From Martelella mediterranea DSM 17316 (lineage in GTDB: Bacteria > Pseudomonadota > Alphaproteobacteria > Rhizobiales > Rhizobiaceae): DNA of 64,000 nt. Location: positions 1-64,000 of the forward strand of contig NZ_CP020330.1 of the NCBI RefSeq assembly GCF_002043005.1, written 5' to 3'. This document shows, one piece after another, positions 26,758 through 34,878 of this stretch (positions are counted from its first letter, which is position 1; every line of letters starts with the position of its first letter). The notes under the pieces were generated by a model. That model did no database searches and was not told the origin of the DNA. It worked only from the letters and a program-made list of their open reading frames with translations. The position numbers were made by a program, and so were the translations under genes.

Positions 26758-28572
26758 CTACTCGTTCTTGTGGGCCTCGCGCACCGAATGGCGTACGCCG
26801 GCCGGCATTGAAAGCGGGAACAGCAGGTCGACAAACCGTTCGGCCGTCGGCTGCGGCTCGTGATTGGCTAGCCCCGGCCGCTCATTGGCCTCGATAAAGG
26901 CATAGTCCGGGTTTTGCGGGGACTTGATCATCAGGTCAATCCCCACCACCGGAATATTGATCGCGCGCGCCGCCGAAATCGCCGCATCCACCAGCTTCGG
27001 GTGGACGATATCGGTGACATCGTGAATGGTGCCGCCGGTATGCAGATTGGCTGTTCGGCGCACCCTGATTTCGGTGCCCGCCTCCGGCACATCGGCGAAG
27101 GTGTATCCGGCATCGCGCACCGTGCGTTCGGTCTCGGCATCGAGCGGGATCGAGGATTCGCCGCCGGTTGCCGCGCTGCGCCGCTCGCTCTGGCTCGCGA
27201 TCAACTGCTCGATCGAGGATTTGCCGTCGGCCACGATATGGGCCGGGCGGCGCACGGCGGCGGCGACAAGCCGATAGTTGATCACGATCAGGCGCAGATC
27301 CTCGCCCTGCACCATCTCCTCGATCAGCACCGTGTCGCAATAGGCTTTCGCTGCCTTCACGGCTTCCTCGAGATCCTCATAGGTCGTGATCCCGACGGAT
27401 ATGCCCCTGCCCTGCTCGCCGCGCGCGGGCTTGACCACGAGGTGGCCGGCATCCTCCAGGAAGCCGCGGATCGCATCCTCGCCGGCATCCGAGGTCATCT
27501 GGCGCGGCACCTTCACGCCCGCCTCCTCGACGAAACGGCGGGTCACGGATTTATCGTCGCAGATCGACATCGCGACCGAGGTGGTCAGCTCCGACAGGCT
27601 TTCCCGGCAATGGATCGAGCGCCCGCCATACGAGAGCCGGAAGAAGCCGCCTCTTGCATCGGTGATCTCGGCTGAAATCCCCCTGCGCCGCGCCTCCGTC
27701 ACGATCAGCCGGGCATAGGGGTTCAGTTCCTCATAGTCATCCGCCTCCGGTCCGGTGAACAGCTTCTCGTTGATCTGGTTCTTGCGCTTGACCGTGAAGA
27801 ACGGCACCCGCCTGAAGCCGAGCTTCTCGTAGAGCCGGATCGCCGGATCATTGTCGTGCAGCACCGAGAGATCGAGATAGGACGCGCCGCGCGCCAGGAA
27901 ATGCTCGGCGAGCCTGCGCACCAGCGCCTCGCCGATGCCGCGCTGGCGGGCCTGCGGGTCGCTTGCCAGGCACCACAGCGACGATCCCTTTTCCGGATCG
28001 TTGAACACCCGCGAATGGTCGATGCCGGTCACCGTGCCGAGAATATTGCCGCTGTGCTCCTCCTCGGCGACGAAATAGGAGATCGAACGGGCATCGCGCT
28101 GGCGCCAGAAGAAATCCGGCCTGACCACGACCATGCCGCGCGCGGCATAAATCCGGTTGATCGCCTGGGCATCGATCTCCGATGTCAGCCGGCGGATGAA
28201 GAAGCCCTGCGGCGGCTTGGAGGCCGGGCGGTAAGTGGAAAGCTCCAGCCGGAAGGTATGCGAGGGATCGAGAAACACCTCCTGCGGCGCGTTCGCCAGC
28301 ACCACATGCGGATCGCGGACATAGATCGCGATATCGCGGTGGTCCGGCACCTCGGCGCGCAGCGTCTCGATCAGCAGTTTGGCATCGGAAAACGTCTGGC
28401 CGAAGACCACCCGCCCCCAGCCGCAATCGATCGAGGCGTCCGGCGTCATGTCGCCGTGCTCCTCGCCGCCGGGGATCGGCGGCTTCATCCCGTGCGAGCG
28501 CATCCGTTTCAGGCGATGGGCATAGGCCTCGCGCCCGCGATGATCGTCCCTGGAGCCTTTGTCCGAACTCAT
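26758..28572 (-). CDS. ngg: N-acetylglutaminylglutamine synthetase
   Basis: Makes the N-acetylated Gln-Gln dipeptide core of NAGGN. The 604-residue protein has two domains: an N-terminal GNAT acetyltransferase (about 110-290, with LASDPQARQRGIGEALVRRL) and a C-terminal ATP-grasp ligase related to cyanophycin/glutathione synthetases (VVKPARGEQGRGISVG, FIEANERPGLANHEPQ). The chosen start is ATG 28572 (MSSDKGSRDD), with GAGGAAAAGCC before it; the open frame to 28686 overlaps asnO. It begins 10 bases after the asnO stop. Confidence 0.93.
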   Translation of the reverse strand: MSSDKGSRDDHRGREAYAHRLKRMRSHGMKPPIPGGEEHGDMTPDASIDCGWGRVVFGQTFSDAKLLIETLRAEVPDHRDIAIYVRDPHVVLANAPQEVFLDPSHTFRLELSTYRPASKPPQGFFIRRLTSEIDAQAINRIYAARGMVVVRPDFFWRQRDARSISYFVAEEEHSGNILGTVTGIDHSRVFNDPEKGSSLWCLASDPQARQRGIGEALVRRLAEHFLARGASYLDLSVLHDNDPAIRLYEKLGFRRVPFFTVKRKNQINEKLFTGPEADDYEELNPYARLIVTEARRRGISAEITDARGGFFRLSYGGRSIHCRESLSELTTSVAMSICDDKSVTRRFVEEAGVKVPRQMTSDAGEDAIRGFLEDAGHLVVKPARGEQGRGISVGITTYEDLEEAVKAAKAYCDTVLIEEMVQGEDLRLIVINYRLVAAAVRRPAHIVADGKSSIEQLIASQSERRSAATGGESSIPLDAETERTVRDAGYTFADVPEAGTEIRVRRTANLHTGGTIHDVTDIVHPKLVDAAISAARAINIPVVGIDLMIKSPQNPDYAFIEANERPGLANHEPQPTAERFVDLLFPLSMPAGVRHSVREAHKNE

Positions 28573-28582
28573 CGGCTTTTCC

Positions 28583-30358
28583 TCAGATGTCGTGCGACTG
28601 CAGCCACATTTCCAGAAGCGCGACCTGCCACAGTTCCGAACCGCGCAGCGGCGTGATGTGGCCGATCGGGTCGATGAACAGGTCATCGAGATAGCTCTTC
28701 CTGAACAGCCCGCGCTCGCTGGAGACCTGGCTGGTCAGCACGTCGCGCACCATGTCCAGATACTCGCCCGAGATGTATTTGAGCTGGGGCACGGGGAAAT
28801 AACCCTTCTTGCGGTCGATCACCTCGTGAGGAACCACCAGCCTTGCCGCATCCTTCAGCACGCCCTTGCCGCCGTCATTGAGCTTGAACTCCGGCGGGAT
28901 CGTGGCCGCGAGCTCGGCGAGCTCATGGTCGAGGAACGGCACGCGCGCCTCCAGACCCCAGGCCATCGTCATATTGTCCACCCGCTTGACCGGGTCGTCA
29001 ACCAGCATGACCTGGCTGTCGAGGCGCAGCGCCCGGTCGACCGGACCTTCGGCGCCCGCCGCCATCAGATGGCTTTCGACGAAGGCGCGGCTGACATCCT
29101 CCTCGGCCAGCCATTCGTCCGAGAGATGGCGCGAAAGCTTGGCGTGGTCGCGGTCGAAGAAGCCCTTGGCGTAATCGCCGACGACATCGTTGGAATTTTC
29201 CAGCGGCGGATACCAGTGATAACCGGCGAAGATCTCGTCCGCGCCCTGGCCGGATTGCACCACCTTGATATGCTTGGAGACCTCGCGCGACAGCAGGAAG
29301 AAGCCGATATTGTCGTAGGAGACCATCGGTTCCGACATCGCGTTGATCGTGTCCGGCAGCGCGCTCATCAGTTCGGAGGACGGCACGAAGATCTTGTGGT
29401 GATCGGTCCCGAAGCGTTCGGCAATCAGGTCGGAATAGGTGAATTCGTCGCCCTTTTCGCCATTGGCCTCCTCGAAACCGATCGAAAAGGTCATCAGGTC
29501 CTTCTGGCCTTCCTCAGCCAGAAGCCCGGTGATGATCGAGGAATCGACGCCGCCCGACAGCAGCACGCCGACGGGAACGTCGGACACCATGCGGCGCCTG
29601 ACGGCGGTGCGCAGCGCGTCGAGCACCCGATCGCGCCATTCCTCGCGCGTGAGTTTGGCGGTCGCGGCATCGCGCTCGTGTTTCGGCGACCAGTAGCGGA
29701 TATCCTCGAATGAGCCATCCGGCTCGAAGCAGCGGGTGGTGGCCGGCGGCAGCTTGCGCACGCCCTTGACGATGGTGTGCGGCGGCGGAACCACGGCGTG
29801 GAACGACATGTAATGATGCAGCGCCACCGGATCGACCGACTTATCGATGCCGCCGCCCTTCAACAGCGCCGGCAGCGTCGAGGCAAAGCGGATATTGCGT
29901 CCGCTCATGGCATAATAGAACGGCTTAATGCCGAAACGGTCGCGCGCGATCATCGCCTTGCCGCTGTCGCGCTCGACAATGGCGAAGGCGAACATGCCGT
30001 GGAACCGCTTCACGCAATCGCGGCCCCAGGCGTGATAGGCCTTCATGATCACTTCGGTATCGCCGGTGGAGAAGAACCGGTAGCCCTTGTCCTCCAGTTC
30101 GCGACGGAGTTCGGGATAATTATAGATGCAGCCGTTGAAGACGATGGTGAGCCCGAGCTCGGGATCGGTCATCGGCTGGGCGGCCTTTTCGGAAAGGTCG
30201 ATGATCTTCAGGCGCCGGTGACCGAAGGCGAAACGGCCCTGGGCGAAGATGCCGCTGCCGTCCGGCCCGCGTGGCGCGAGCGCCGCGGTAATCCGGGCAA
30301 CGGCCTCGGAATCTGCAAGGGTTCCATCGAATCTGATCTCTCCGGCAATACCACACAT
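28583..30358 (-). CDS. asnO: N-acetylglutaminylglutamine amidotransferase
   Basis: Asparagine-synthetase-B-like enzyme that amidates the dipeptide to finish the osmoprotectant NAGGN. The 591-residue protein begins MCGIAGEIRFDG, so Cys2 is free to be the N-terminal glutaminase nucleophile; the class II glutamine amidotransferase domain runs to about 215. The synthetase domain carries the PP-loop VLLSGGVDSSIITGLL. The open frame upstream to 30457 is rejected because Cys2 must follow Met1. First gene of the operon, facing the MarR regulator across a 48-bp palindrome. Confidence 0.95.
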   Translation of the reverse strand: MCGIAGEIRFDGTLADSEAVARITAALAPRGPDGSGIFAQGRFAFGHRRLKIIDLSEKAAQPMTDPELGLTIVFNGCIYNYPELRRELEDKGYRFFSTGDTEVIMKAYHAWGRDCVKRFHGMFAFAIVERDSGKAMIARDRFGIKPFYYAMSGRNIRFASTLPALLKGGGIDKSVDPVALHHYMSFHAVVPPPHTIVKGVRKLPPATTRCFEPDGSFEDIRYWSPKHERDAATAKLTREEWRDRVLDALRTAVRRRMVSDVPVGVLLSGGVDSSIITGLLAEEGQKDLMTFSIGFEEANGEKGDEFTYSDLIAERFGTDHHKIFVPSSELMSALPDTINAMSEPMVSYDNIGFFLLSREVSKHIKVVQSGQGADEIFAGYHWYPPLENSNDVVGDYAKGFFDRDHAKLSRHLSDEWLAEEDVSRAFVESHLMAAGAEGPVDRALRLDSQVMLVDDPVKRVDNMTMAWGLEARVPFLDHELAELAATIPPEFKLNDGGKGVLKDAARLVVPHEVIDRKKGYFPVPQLKYISGEYLDMVRDVLTSQVSSERGLFRKSYLDDLFIDPIGHITPLRGSELWQVALLEMWLQSHDI

Positions 30359-30493
30359 GGTCTGGTCGGTCGCTCCTGTGGACTGGCTGCCCGGTTCAGC
30401 CGGGCGCATAAGGCAAAACGCCGGCGCGGACACCGCGCGGCGCAGACTGTTTTTCATGGCGCGGGCGCAAAGCCCGCATCTCGGGTTCGGTTT

Positions 30494-30541
30494 TAGTTAC
30501 AACAGAAATCATTTGAGTTCAAATGATTTCTGTTGTAACTA
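30494..30541. promoter_or_regulatory. 48-bp perfect palindrome between the NAGGN operon and marR
   Basis: 23-bp perfect arms (30494-30516 and 30519-30541) around a 2-base centre. The left arm begins TAGTTACAACAGAAATCA and the innermost part is ATTTGA-GT-TCAAAT. The right arm ends 9 bases before the marR ATG and the left edge is 135 bases from asnO. It is the obvious operator for the divergent MarR protein; in RNA it would form a very stable hairpin. Confidence 0.85.
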
Positions 30542-30550
30542 GTTTCCACG

Positions 30551-31033
30551 ATGATGGACAACAAACCTGATACAGCGATCAACAATGCCGATGCGGTGAT
30601 GAAGGCGATCCGCCGGATCGCCCATGCGATCGACATCCGCTCGAAGCGGATCGGCCGCGAAACGGGGCTGACGATCCCGCAGATCGTGGTGCTGAAGGCC
30701 GTGAGCGACCAGGGCGCGCTGACGACGGCGGCGATTTCAAAGCAGGCGGACCTCAGCCCCGCCACCACCGTCACCATTCTCGACAAGCTCGAGGCCAAGG
30801 GGCTGATCACCCGCATCCGCTCCACAAGCGACCGGCGCACCGTGCAGGCAGCACTGACAGAGACGGGCGCGCGCACGCTGGAAGGAGCGCCGTCGCTTTT
30901 TGCGGATGGCTTCGCCTCCGACTTCGCCACCTTTACGGGAGAAGAACAGCGCGACATCGTCGCAGCCTTCAAGATGGTAGCCGACCTGCTTGATCGCGAC
31001 GACGCGGGAAGCCCTGAAAGCATGGCGCGCTGA
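30551..31033 (+). CDS. MarR-family regulator of the NAGGN locus
   Basis: A 160-residue winged-helix regulator with the MarR core: TIPQIVVLKAVSDQGALTTAAIS, recognition region LSPATTVTILDKLEAKGLI and wing IRSTSDRRTVQAALTE. MarR genes accompany NAGGN operons in other bacteria, and the palindrome directly upstream is a typical MarR-size dyad, so autoregulation and control of asnO-ngg-M42 are likely. No ribosome site is visible before the double ATG (30551, 30554) because the palindrome arm ends 9 bases upstream; a leaderless or weakly translated mRNA is possible. Confidence 0.9.
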   Translation: MMDNKPDTAINNADAVMKAIRRIAHAIDIRSKRIGRETGLTIPQIVVLKAVSDQGALTTAAISKQADLSPATTVTILDKLEAKGLITRIRSTSDRRTVQAALTETGARTLEGAPSLFADGFASDFATFTGEEQRDIVAAFKMVADLLDRDDAGSPESMAR

Positions 31034-31040
31034 CCCCGTC

Positions 31041-31307
31041 TCAGTGGTTTCGGAGCGCCTTGATCAGGTCTTTCTTGCTCATCTTCGACCGGCCCTCGAT
31101 GCCGATCTCGCGGGCGCGATCATAGAGATCGTCGCGCGTCCACTCCTCATAGGGCTGCGCCTCGCCGCCCTTCCTGGAGGGCTTCATGCGGTCATTGGCC
31201 TTTGCATTGGCAATGCGCGCGGCCTTTTCCTTCGAGGCTCCGTCGCGACGCAGAGCCTGATAGGTATCCTCGTCCTTGATCCGGGCTTCGTCTTTCGCGG
31301 TGGGCAT
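31041..31307 (-). CDS. Small Rho-N/SAP-like stress protein
   Basis: An 88-residue, very charged protein. The C-terminus (YEEWTRDDLYDRAREIGIEGRSKMSKKDLIKALRNH) is a Rho-N/SAP-like helix-extended-loop-helix, a nucleic-acid-binding fold; the N-terminal half (DTYQALRRDGASKEKAARIANA) is common in small rhizobial stress proteins. ATG 31307 is chosen because GGAG lies 10 bases upstream, within the extra codons of the ATG at 31322. An exact EcfG promoter precedes it at 31338-31363. Confidence 0.75.
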   Translation of the reverse strand: MPTAKDEARIKDEDTYQALRRDGASKEKAARIANAKANDRMKPSRKGGEAQPYEEWTRDDLYDRAREIGIEGRSKMSKKDLIKALRNH

Positions 31308-31337
31308 AACATCCATCTCCATCGAATTTACCTGAAA

Positions 31338-31363
31338 AACGATGGAGACGGGCTTTTGGTTCC
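31338..31363 (-). promoter_or_regulatory. EcfG-type promoter for the Rho-N-like protein
   Basis: On the minus strand GGAAC (31363-31359), 17 bases, CGTT (31341-31338), about 31 bases before the chosen start at 31307. Exact EcfG consensus. Confidence 0.8.
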
Positions 31364-31369
31364 GGGCCG

Positions 31370-31624
31370 TTACCGGTTGGCGCGCGCCTCCGCGCCGTCG
31401 ACGATCGTGCGGATCGTTTCGGCGACCCGGTACTGGAAGGCGAAGGCCTCGTCCGGCTCGAAGCCCGGATCCTCCTCCTGGCCCTTAACGGTCAGCAGTC
31501 CGTCGAGCGCGCGGCGGAAGACCGAATAATCCTTGCCCTCGGCAAGGGCCGCGGCAAGCGCGATCAGCACCTCCTGATGCGCCGCCATCTGCGCCTCCAA
31601 CCGTTCCAGACGATGTTCCGACAT
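31370..31624 (-). CDS. Uncharacterised 84-residue protein
   Basis: A small acidic helical protein beginning MSEHRLERLEAQMAAHQEVL, with an amphipathic N-terminal helix and no signal peptide; not recognised. The ATG at 31624 has GAGGATATT before it, while the frame open to 31738 adds an unlikely basic, Cys-containing extension. It diverges from the ExoD-like gene and is upstream of the Rho-N-like gene, which has its own promoter. Confidence 0.6.
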   Translation of the reverse strand: MSEHRLERLEAQMAAHQEVLIALAAALAEGKDYSVFRRALDGLLTVKGQEEDPGFEPDEAFAFQYRVAETIRTIVDGAEARANR

Positions 31625-31700
31625 AATATCCTCGCTTTCCCCTGTTGCATGGAAGAGGTACACAGCGCGCGACGAAATGCAATCCCGTTCGCCGCATGCC

Positions 31701-31725
31701 GGAACCAAGCGCGGTGTGCGGCGTT
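31701..31725 (+). promoter_or_regulatory. EcfG-type promoter for the ExoD-like gene
   Basis: GGAAC (31701-31705), 16 bases, CGTT (31722-31725), ending 36 bases before the TTG start at 31762. Its position supports that start over more upstream ATG codons, which would lie at or before the promoter. Confidence 0.8.
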
Positions 31726-31761
31726 TCGAAGTCATCACATCAATGTTTGCAGGAGTCTTGC

Positions 31762-32367
31762 TTGTCGCCCGCCACCGCGCCCGAACGCGAGTTTCACTCG
31801 CTGACGGAAATCGTTCAGCAGACCATGGAGGAGGCAGGCGACGGCCACGTTTCGGTGGACCACCTCATGGCCTCGTTCGGCCACGCCTCGTTCGTGCCGC
31901 TGCTGATCCTGCCGGCGCTGGTGCTAATCACGCCGCTGAGCGGCGTACCGGGGCTTTCGACATTATGCGGATTGATCATCATGATGATCGCGGCCCAGCA
32001 GCTCGTCGGCCATACCCGGATATGGCTCCCCGGCTGGATTCGCCACAGGCAGATCGCCAGCGCCAGGTTGCAGCCCGCCATGGCGAAGGTTCTGCCGCTG
32101 ACGCGCTTTATCGACAGGACCGCGCGCGAACGCCTGACCTTTCTGTTCAAGCGTCCCTTCAAGTGGCTGCTGCCGCTTGCCTGCGTGATTTTCGGCGCGA
32201 TCATGCCGCTGATGGAGTTCATCCCGTTCTCCTCGTCCCTCATCGGCGTCGCCGTGACCCTGATCGCCTTCTCGATCCTCACCCGCGACGGCATCTTCGC
32301 CCTGCTAGCCCTTGTGCCGCTGGGAGCCGTGGCCTGGGGCGTGACGAGCGTTCTGTCGTCGCTTTGA
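31762..32367 (+). CDS. exoD: ExoD-family exopolysaccharide-related membrane protein
   Basis: A 201-residue inner-membrane protein of the ExoD family (named from Sinorhizobium, where mutants alter exopolysaccharide and alkaline tolerance; mechanism unknown). Hallmarks are VSVDHLMASFGHASFVPLLILPALVLITPLSGVPG and about four helices, ending FALLALVPLGAVAWGVTSVL. The TTG start has AGGAG 6 bases before it and sits just downstream of an exact EcfG promoter. An alternative ATG is at 31828. Confidence 0.85.
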   Translation: MSPATAPEREFHSLTEIVQQTMEEAGDGHVSVDHLMASFGHASFVPLLILPALVLITPLSGVPGLSTLCGLIIMMIAAQQLVGHTRIWLPGWIRHRQIASARLQPAMAKVLPLTRFIDRTARERLTFLFKRPFKWLLPLACVIFGAIMPLMEFIPFSSSLIGVAVTLIAFSILTRDGIFALLALVPLGAVAWGVTSVLSSL

Positions 32368-32506
32368 CGATACCCCAACGGCGCGGCTGCCTGACGCCGC
32401 TGTGCAGAGGCCCGCGCTCTTGACGCGCTCAACTGTCTCGCCCTAATCCAGGGACACATCTTTCGCGCCGGGCCAGCCGGCAAATCATGTTTCAGGAAAG
32501 CTTATC

Positions 32507-33847
32507 GTGGAGAATACCGCCGGTCGGGTTTCGCGCCCCTTTCAGGTCACCAACCGGCAGGTTTTCACGATCGCGCTGCCGATGATGATCGCGCATTTCT
32601 CGACGCCGCTGGTCAGCCTTGCCGCGACCGGCGTGGTCGGCCAGTTGCGAAACGAGGTGCTGATCGGCGGCGTCGCGCTGGCCGCCGTCATCTTCGATGT
32701 GCTGTTCACCACATTCAACTTCCTGCGCGGCGCGACGACCGGCTTCACCGCGCAGGCCGTCGGCGCGGGCGACCGTCGCCAGGAACAGCGCATGCTGCTG
32801 GGCGGCATCTTGATCGCGCTTTCCGCGGGCCTTCTCATACTCCTGCTGCACGTGCCGATCGGCCATCTGGGCCTGGCGGCGCTCGATGCCGACGGTCCGG
32901 TGGGCGATGCGGCCTGGACCTACTACGCCTGGCGGGTGTGGTCGGCGCCGTTCGCGCTTTTCAATTTCGTGGTCTTCGGCTGGGTGATCGGCCGTGGCGA
33001 GGCGATGACGGCGCTGCTGCTGCAGGTGGTGCTGAACGCGCTGAACCTGTTTCTGGCCTTTGCCGGCGTATTATGGCTCGGTTACGGGCTCGCGGGCGCG
33101 GGAGCCGCGAGCCTGATTGCCGAGGGTATGACGGCCGTGATCGGCGCGGTCCTGATCCTCAGACGCACCGACCGAGAGCTTTGGGAATGGCCGGACCTTT
33201 CCGCGCTCAAGCGCATGTTCTCGGTCAACCGCGACATGATGATCCGCTCCTTCGCGCTTCTGATCGGGCTTTCCTTCTTCACCCGCCAGTCGGGCGTGCT
33301 CGGCACCGATATCCTGGCCGCCAATACCGTGCTGCTGCGCTATTATTTCCTCGGCGTCGCCTTCCTGGACGGTTTCGCCACCGCCGCGGAACAGCTCGCG
33401 GGCCGCGCGGTCGGCGCGTTCTACCGCCCGGCCTTCGAGCGCGTCATCAAGCTCACCACGCTCTGGGGCGTGGCGATGGCGCTGGCGGTATCGGCAGTGT
33501 TCTTCCTCACCGGCCCCATGGTCGTGGCCCTGATCGCGCCTATCCCCGAGACGCAAGCGCTCGCCCACACCTACCTGCCCTACGCTGCGATCATGCCGCT
33601 CATCGGCGTGATCGCATTCCAGATGGACGGCGTGTTCATCGGCGCGACATGGTCGCGCGAGATGCGCACGCTGATGCTGGCGTCGCTGGCCTTCTACTTC
33701 GCGGCCTGGGCGGTGCTCCAGCCGCTGTTCGGCAATCACGGCCTCTGGATCGCAATGCTGCTGTTCCAGGGCGCGCGCTCGGTCTTCTTCCGACTGACGT
33801 TGCCGAAGCTGGCGGACCGGACCTTTTCGCCTGCGGCTTCGCCATAA
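32507..33847 (+). CDS. MATE family multidrug/organic-cation exporter (DinF-like)
   Basis: A 446-residue, 12-helix MATE transporter, Na+ or H+ driven. Typical elements are the N-terminal IALPMMIAHFSTPLVSLAATGVVG segment and its pseudo-repeat near residue 240 (SFALLIGLSFFTRQSG), with LRGATTGFTAQAVGAG. The start is GTG 32507 with CAGGAAAG upstream. A sigma70-like TTGACG and TAATCC pair, 18 bp apart, lies near 32420-32450. It is convergent with the M19-like gene. Substrate is unknown. Confidence 0.9.
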   Translation: MENTAGRVSRPFQVTNRQVFTIALPMMIAHFSTPLVSLAATGVVGQLRNEVLIGGVALAAVIFDVLFTTFNFLRGATTGFTAQAVGAGDRRQEQRMLLGGILIALSAGLLILLLHVPIGHLGLAALDADGPVGDAAWTYYAWRVWSAPFALFNFVVFGWVIGRGEAMTALLLQVVLNALNLFLAFAGVLWLGYGLAGAGAASLIAEGMTAVIGAVLILRRTDRELWEWPDLSALKRMFSVNRDMMIRSFALLIGLSFFTRQSGVLGTDILAANTVLLRYYFLGVAFLDGFATAAEQLAGRAVGAFYRPAFERVIKLTTLWGVAMALAVSAVFFLTGPMVVALIAPIPETQALAHTYLPYAAIMPLIGVIAFQMDGVFIGATWSREMRTLMLASLAFYFAAWAVLQPLFGNHGLWIAMLLFQGARSVFFRLTLPKLADRTFSPAASP

Positions 33848-33871
33848 TTCCGAAACCAGGCGATCCGACGA

Positions 33872-34861
33872 TCACCCCCAGACCGTGCCGAAGAGCCGCA
33901 TCCAGTTGCCGCCAAGGATTTTCTCGATCCGGGTTTGCGACCAGCCGCGGCGTTGCATTTCCGCCGTCAGGTTCGGGAATTCGTCGTTGCGGCGGATGCC
34001 TTCCGGCTTGGTGATCCTCGCCGAGCCGAACTCGGTCAGCGTGCGGCCGGTGCCCTTGTCCTTGTTGGCCCAGAGCAGCCACGGTCCCGGACGCGGCCGG
34101 TTATGGTTGAAATCGGTTCCGATCGCGACATGGTCTTCGCCGACGAGATCCATCGTGTATTCCATGGCGTCGATCACATCGGCAACCGTCGCGTCATTGC
34201 CCTTGGCAAGACCGGGCGCAAACAGCGAGGTGCCGATGACGCCGCCCTTTTCGGCGCAGGCCTTGAACACCTCGTCCGGCTTGTTGCGCGGCACATCCTT
34301 CAGCCCGCGCGGCAGGCAGTGGGTAATGGCGACCGGTTTTTCGGAATAGGCGATCGTATCGAGCGAGGTCTGGATGCCAACATGCGACAGATCGATCAGA
34401 ATGCCGCATCTTCCCATCTCGTCCACGGCCTCGCGACCGAAGCCGGTCAGGCCGCTGTCCTTTTCCTCCAGATAGCCCGCGCCGAACAGGTTCTGGGTAT
34501 TGTAGGTCAACTGCATGATGTTGACGCCGAGGTCCTTGAAGATGCCGAAATAATCCAGCCGGTCCTCGACCGGCGAGGTGTTCTGCCAGCCGAAGATGAT
34601 GCCGACCTTGCCCGCCGCCTTGGCGCGGCGGATATCGTCCAGCGTTTTAACCGGCATGGCGATATCGGCGTTTTCGGCCAGCTTCTGTTTCCACATGATC
34701 ACATATTCGATCCCGCCGCGAAAATTCTCCCACAGCACGGAGGACGCGCTGATCGCGGTCACGCCGCCGGCCTGGGCTTCCAGCAGGATGTCGCGACTGA
34801 AATCCGAGCATTGCAGGGCGTCGATGACGATCGAAGAGGAGTGGATGTAAGTTTCGTTCAT
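33872..34861 (-). CDS. M19 membrane-dipeptidase-like protein, atypical metal site
   Basis: A 329-residue TIM-barrel protein of the renal-dipeptidase (M19) superfamily. The later zinc histidines are present (IDLSHVG and ITHCLPRG), but the first ligand motif, normally D-G-H-x-D, reads VIDALQCSD, and the bridging Glu segment (usually G-x-E-G) is FGWQNTS. The binuclear centre is therefore not the canonical dipeptidase one. From memory, similar His-poor relatives sit beside glycine-betaine/dimethylglycine genes in pseudomonads. Start ATG 34861 with AGGACAACTGCC upstream. Third gene of the LysR-monooxygenase-M19 unit. Confidence 0.88.
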   Translation of the reverse strand: MNETYIHSSSIVIDALQCSDFSRDILLEAQAGGVTAISASSVLWENFRGGIEYVIMWKQKLAENADIAMPVKTLDDIRRAKAAGKVGIIFGWQNTSPVEDRLDYFGIFKDLGVNIMQLTYNTQNLFGAGYLEEKDSGLTGFGREAVDEMGRCGILIDLSHVGIQTSLDTIAYSEKPVAITHCLPRGLKDVPRNKPDEVFKACAEKGGVIGTSLFAPGLAKGNDATVADVIDAMEYTMDLVGEDHVAIGTDFNHNRPRPGPWLLWANKDKGTGRTLTEFGSARITKPEGIRRNDEFPNLTAEMQRRGWSQTRIEKILGGNWMRLFGTVWG

Positions 34862-34878
34862 GGCAGTTGTCCTAAAAT

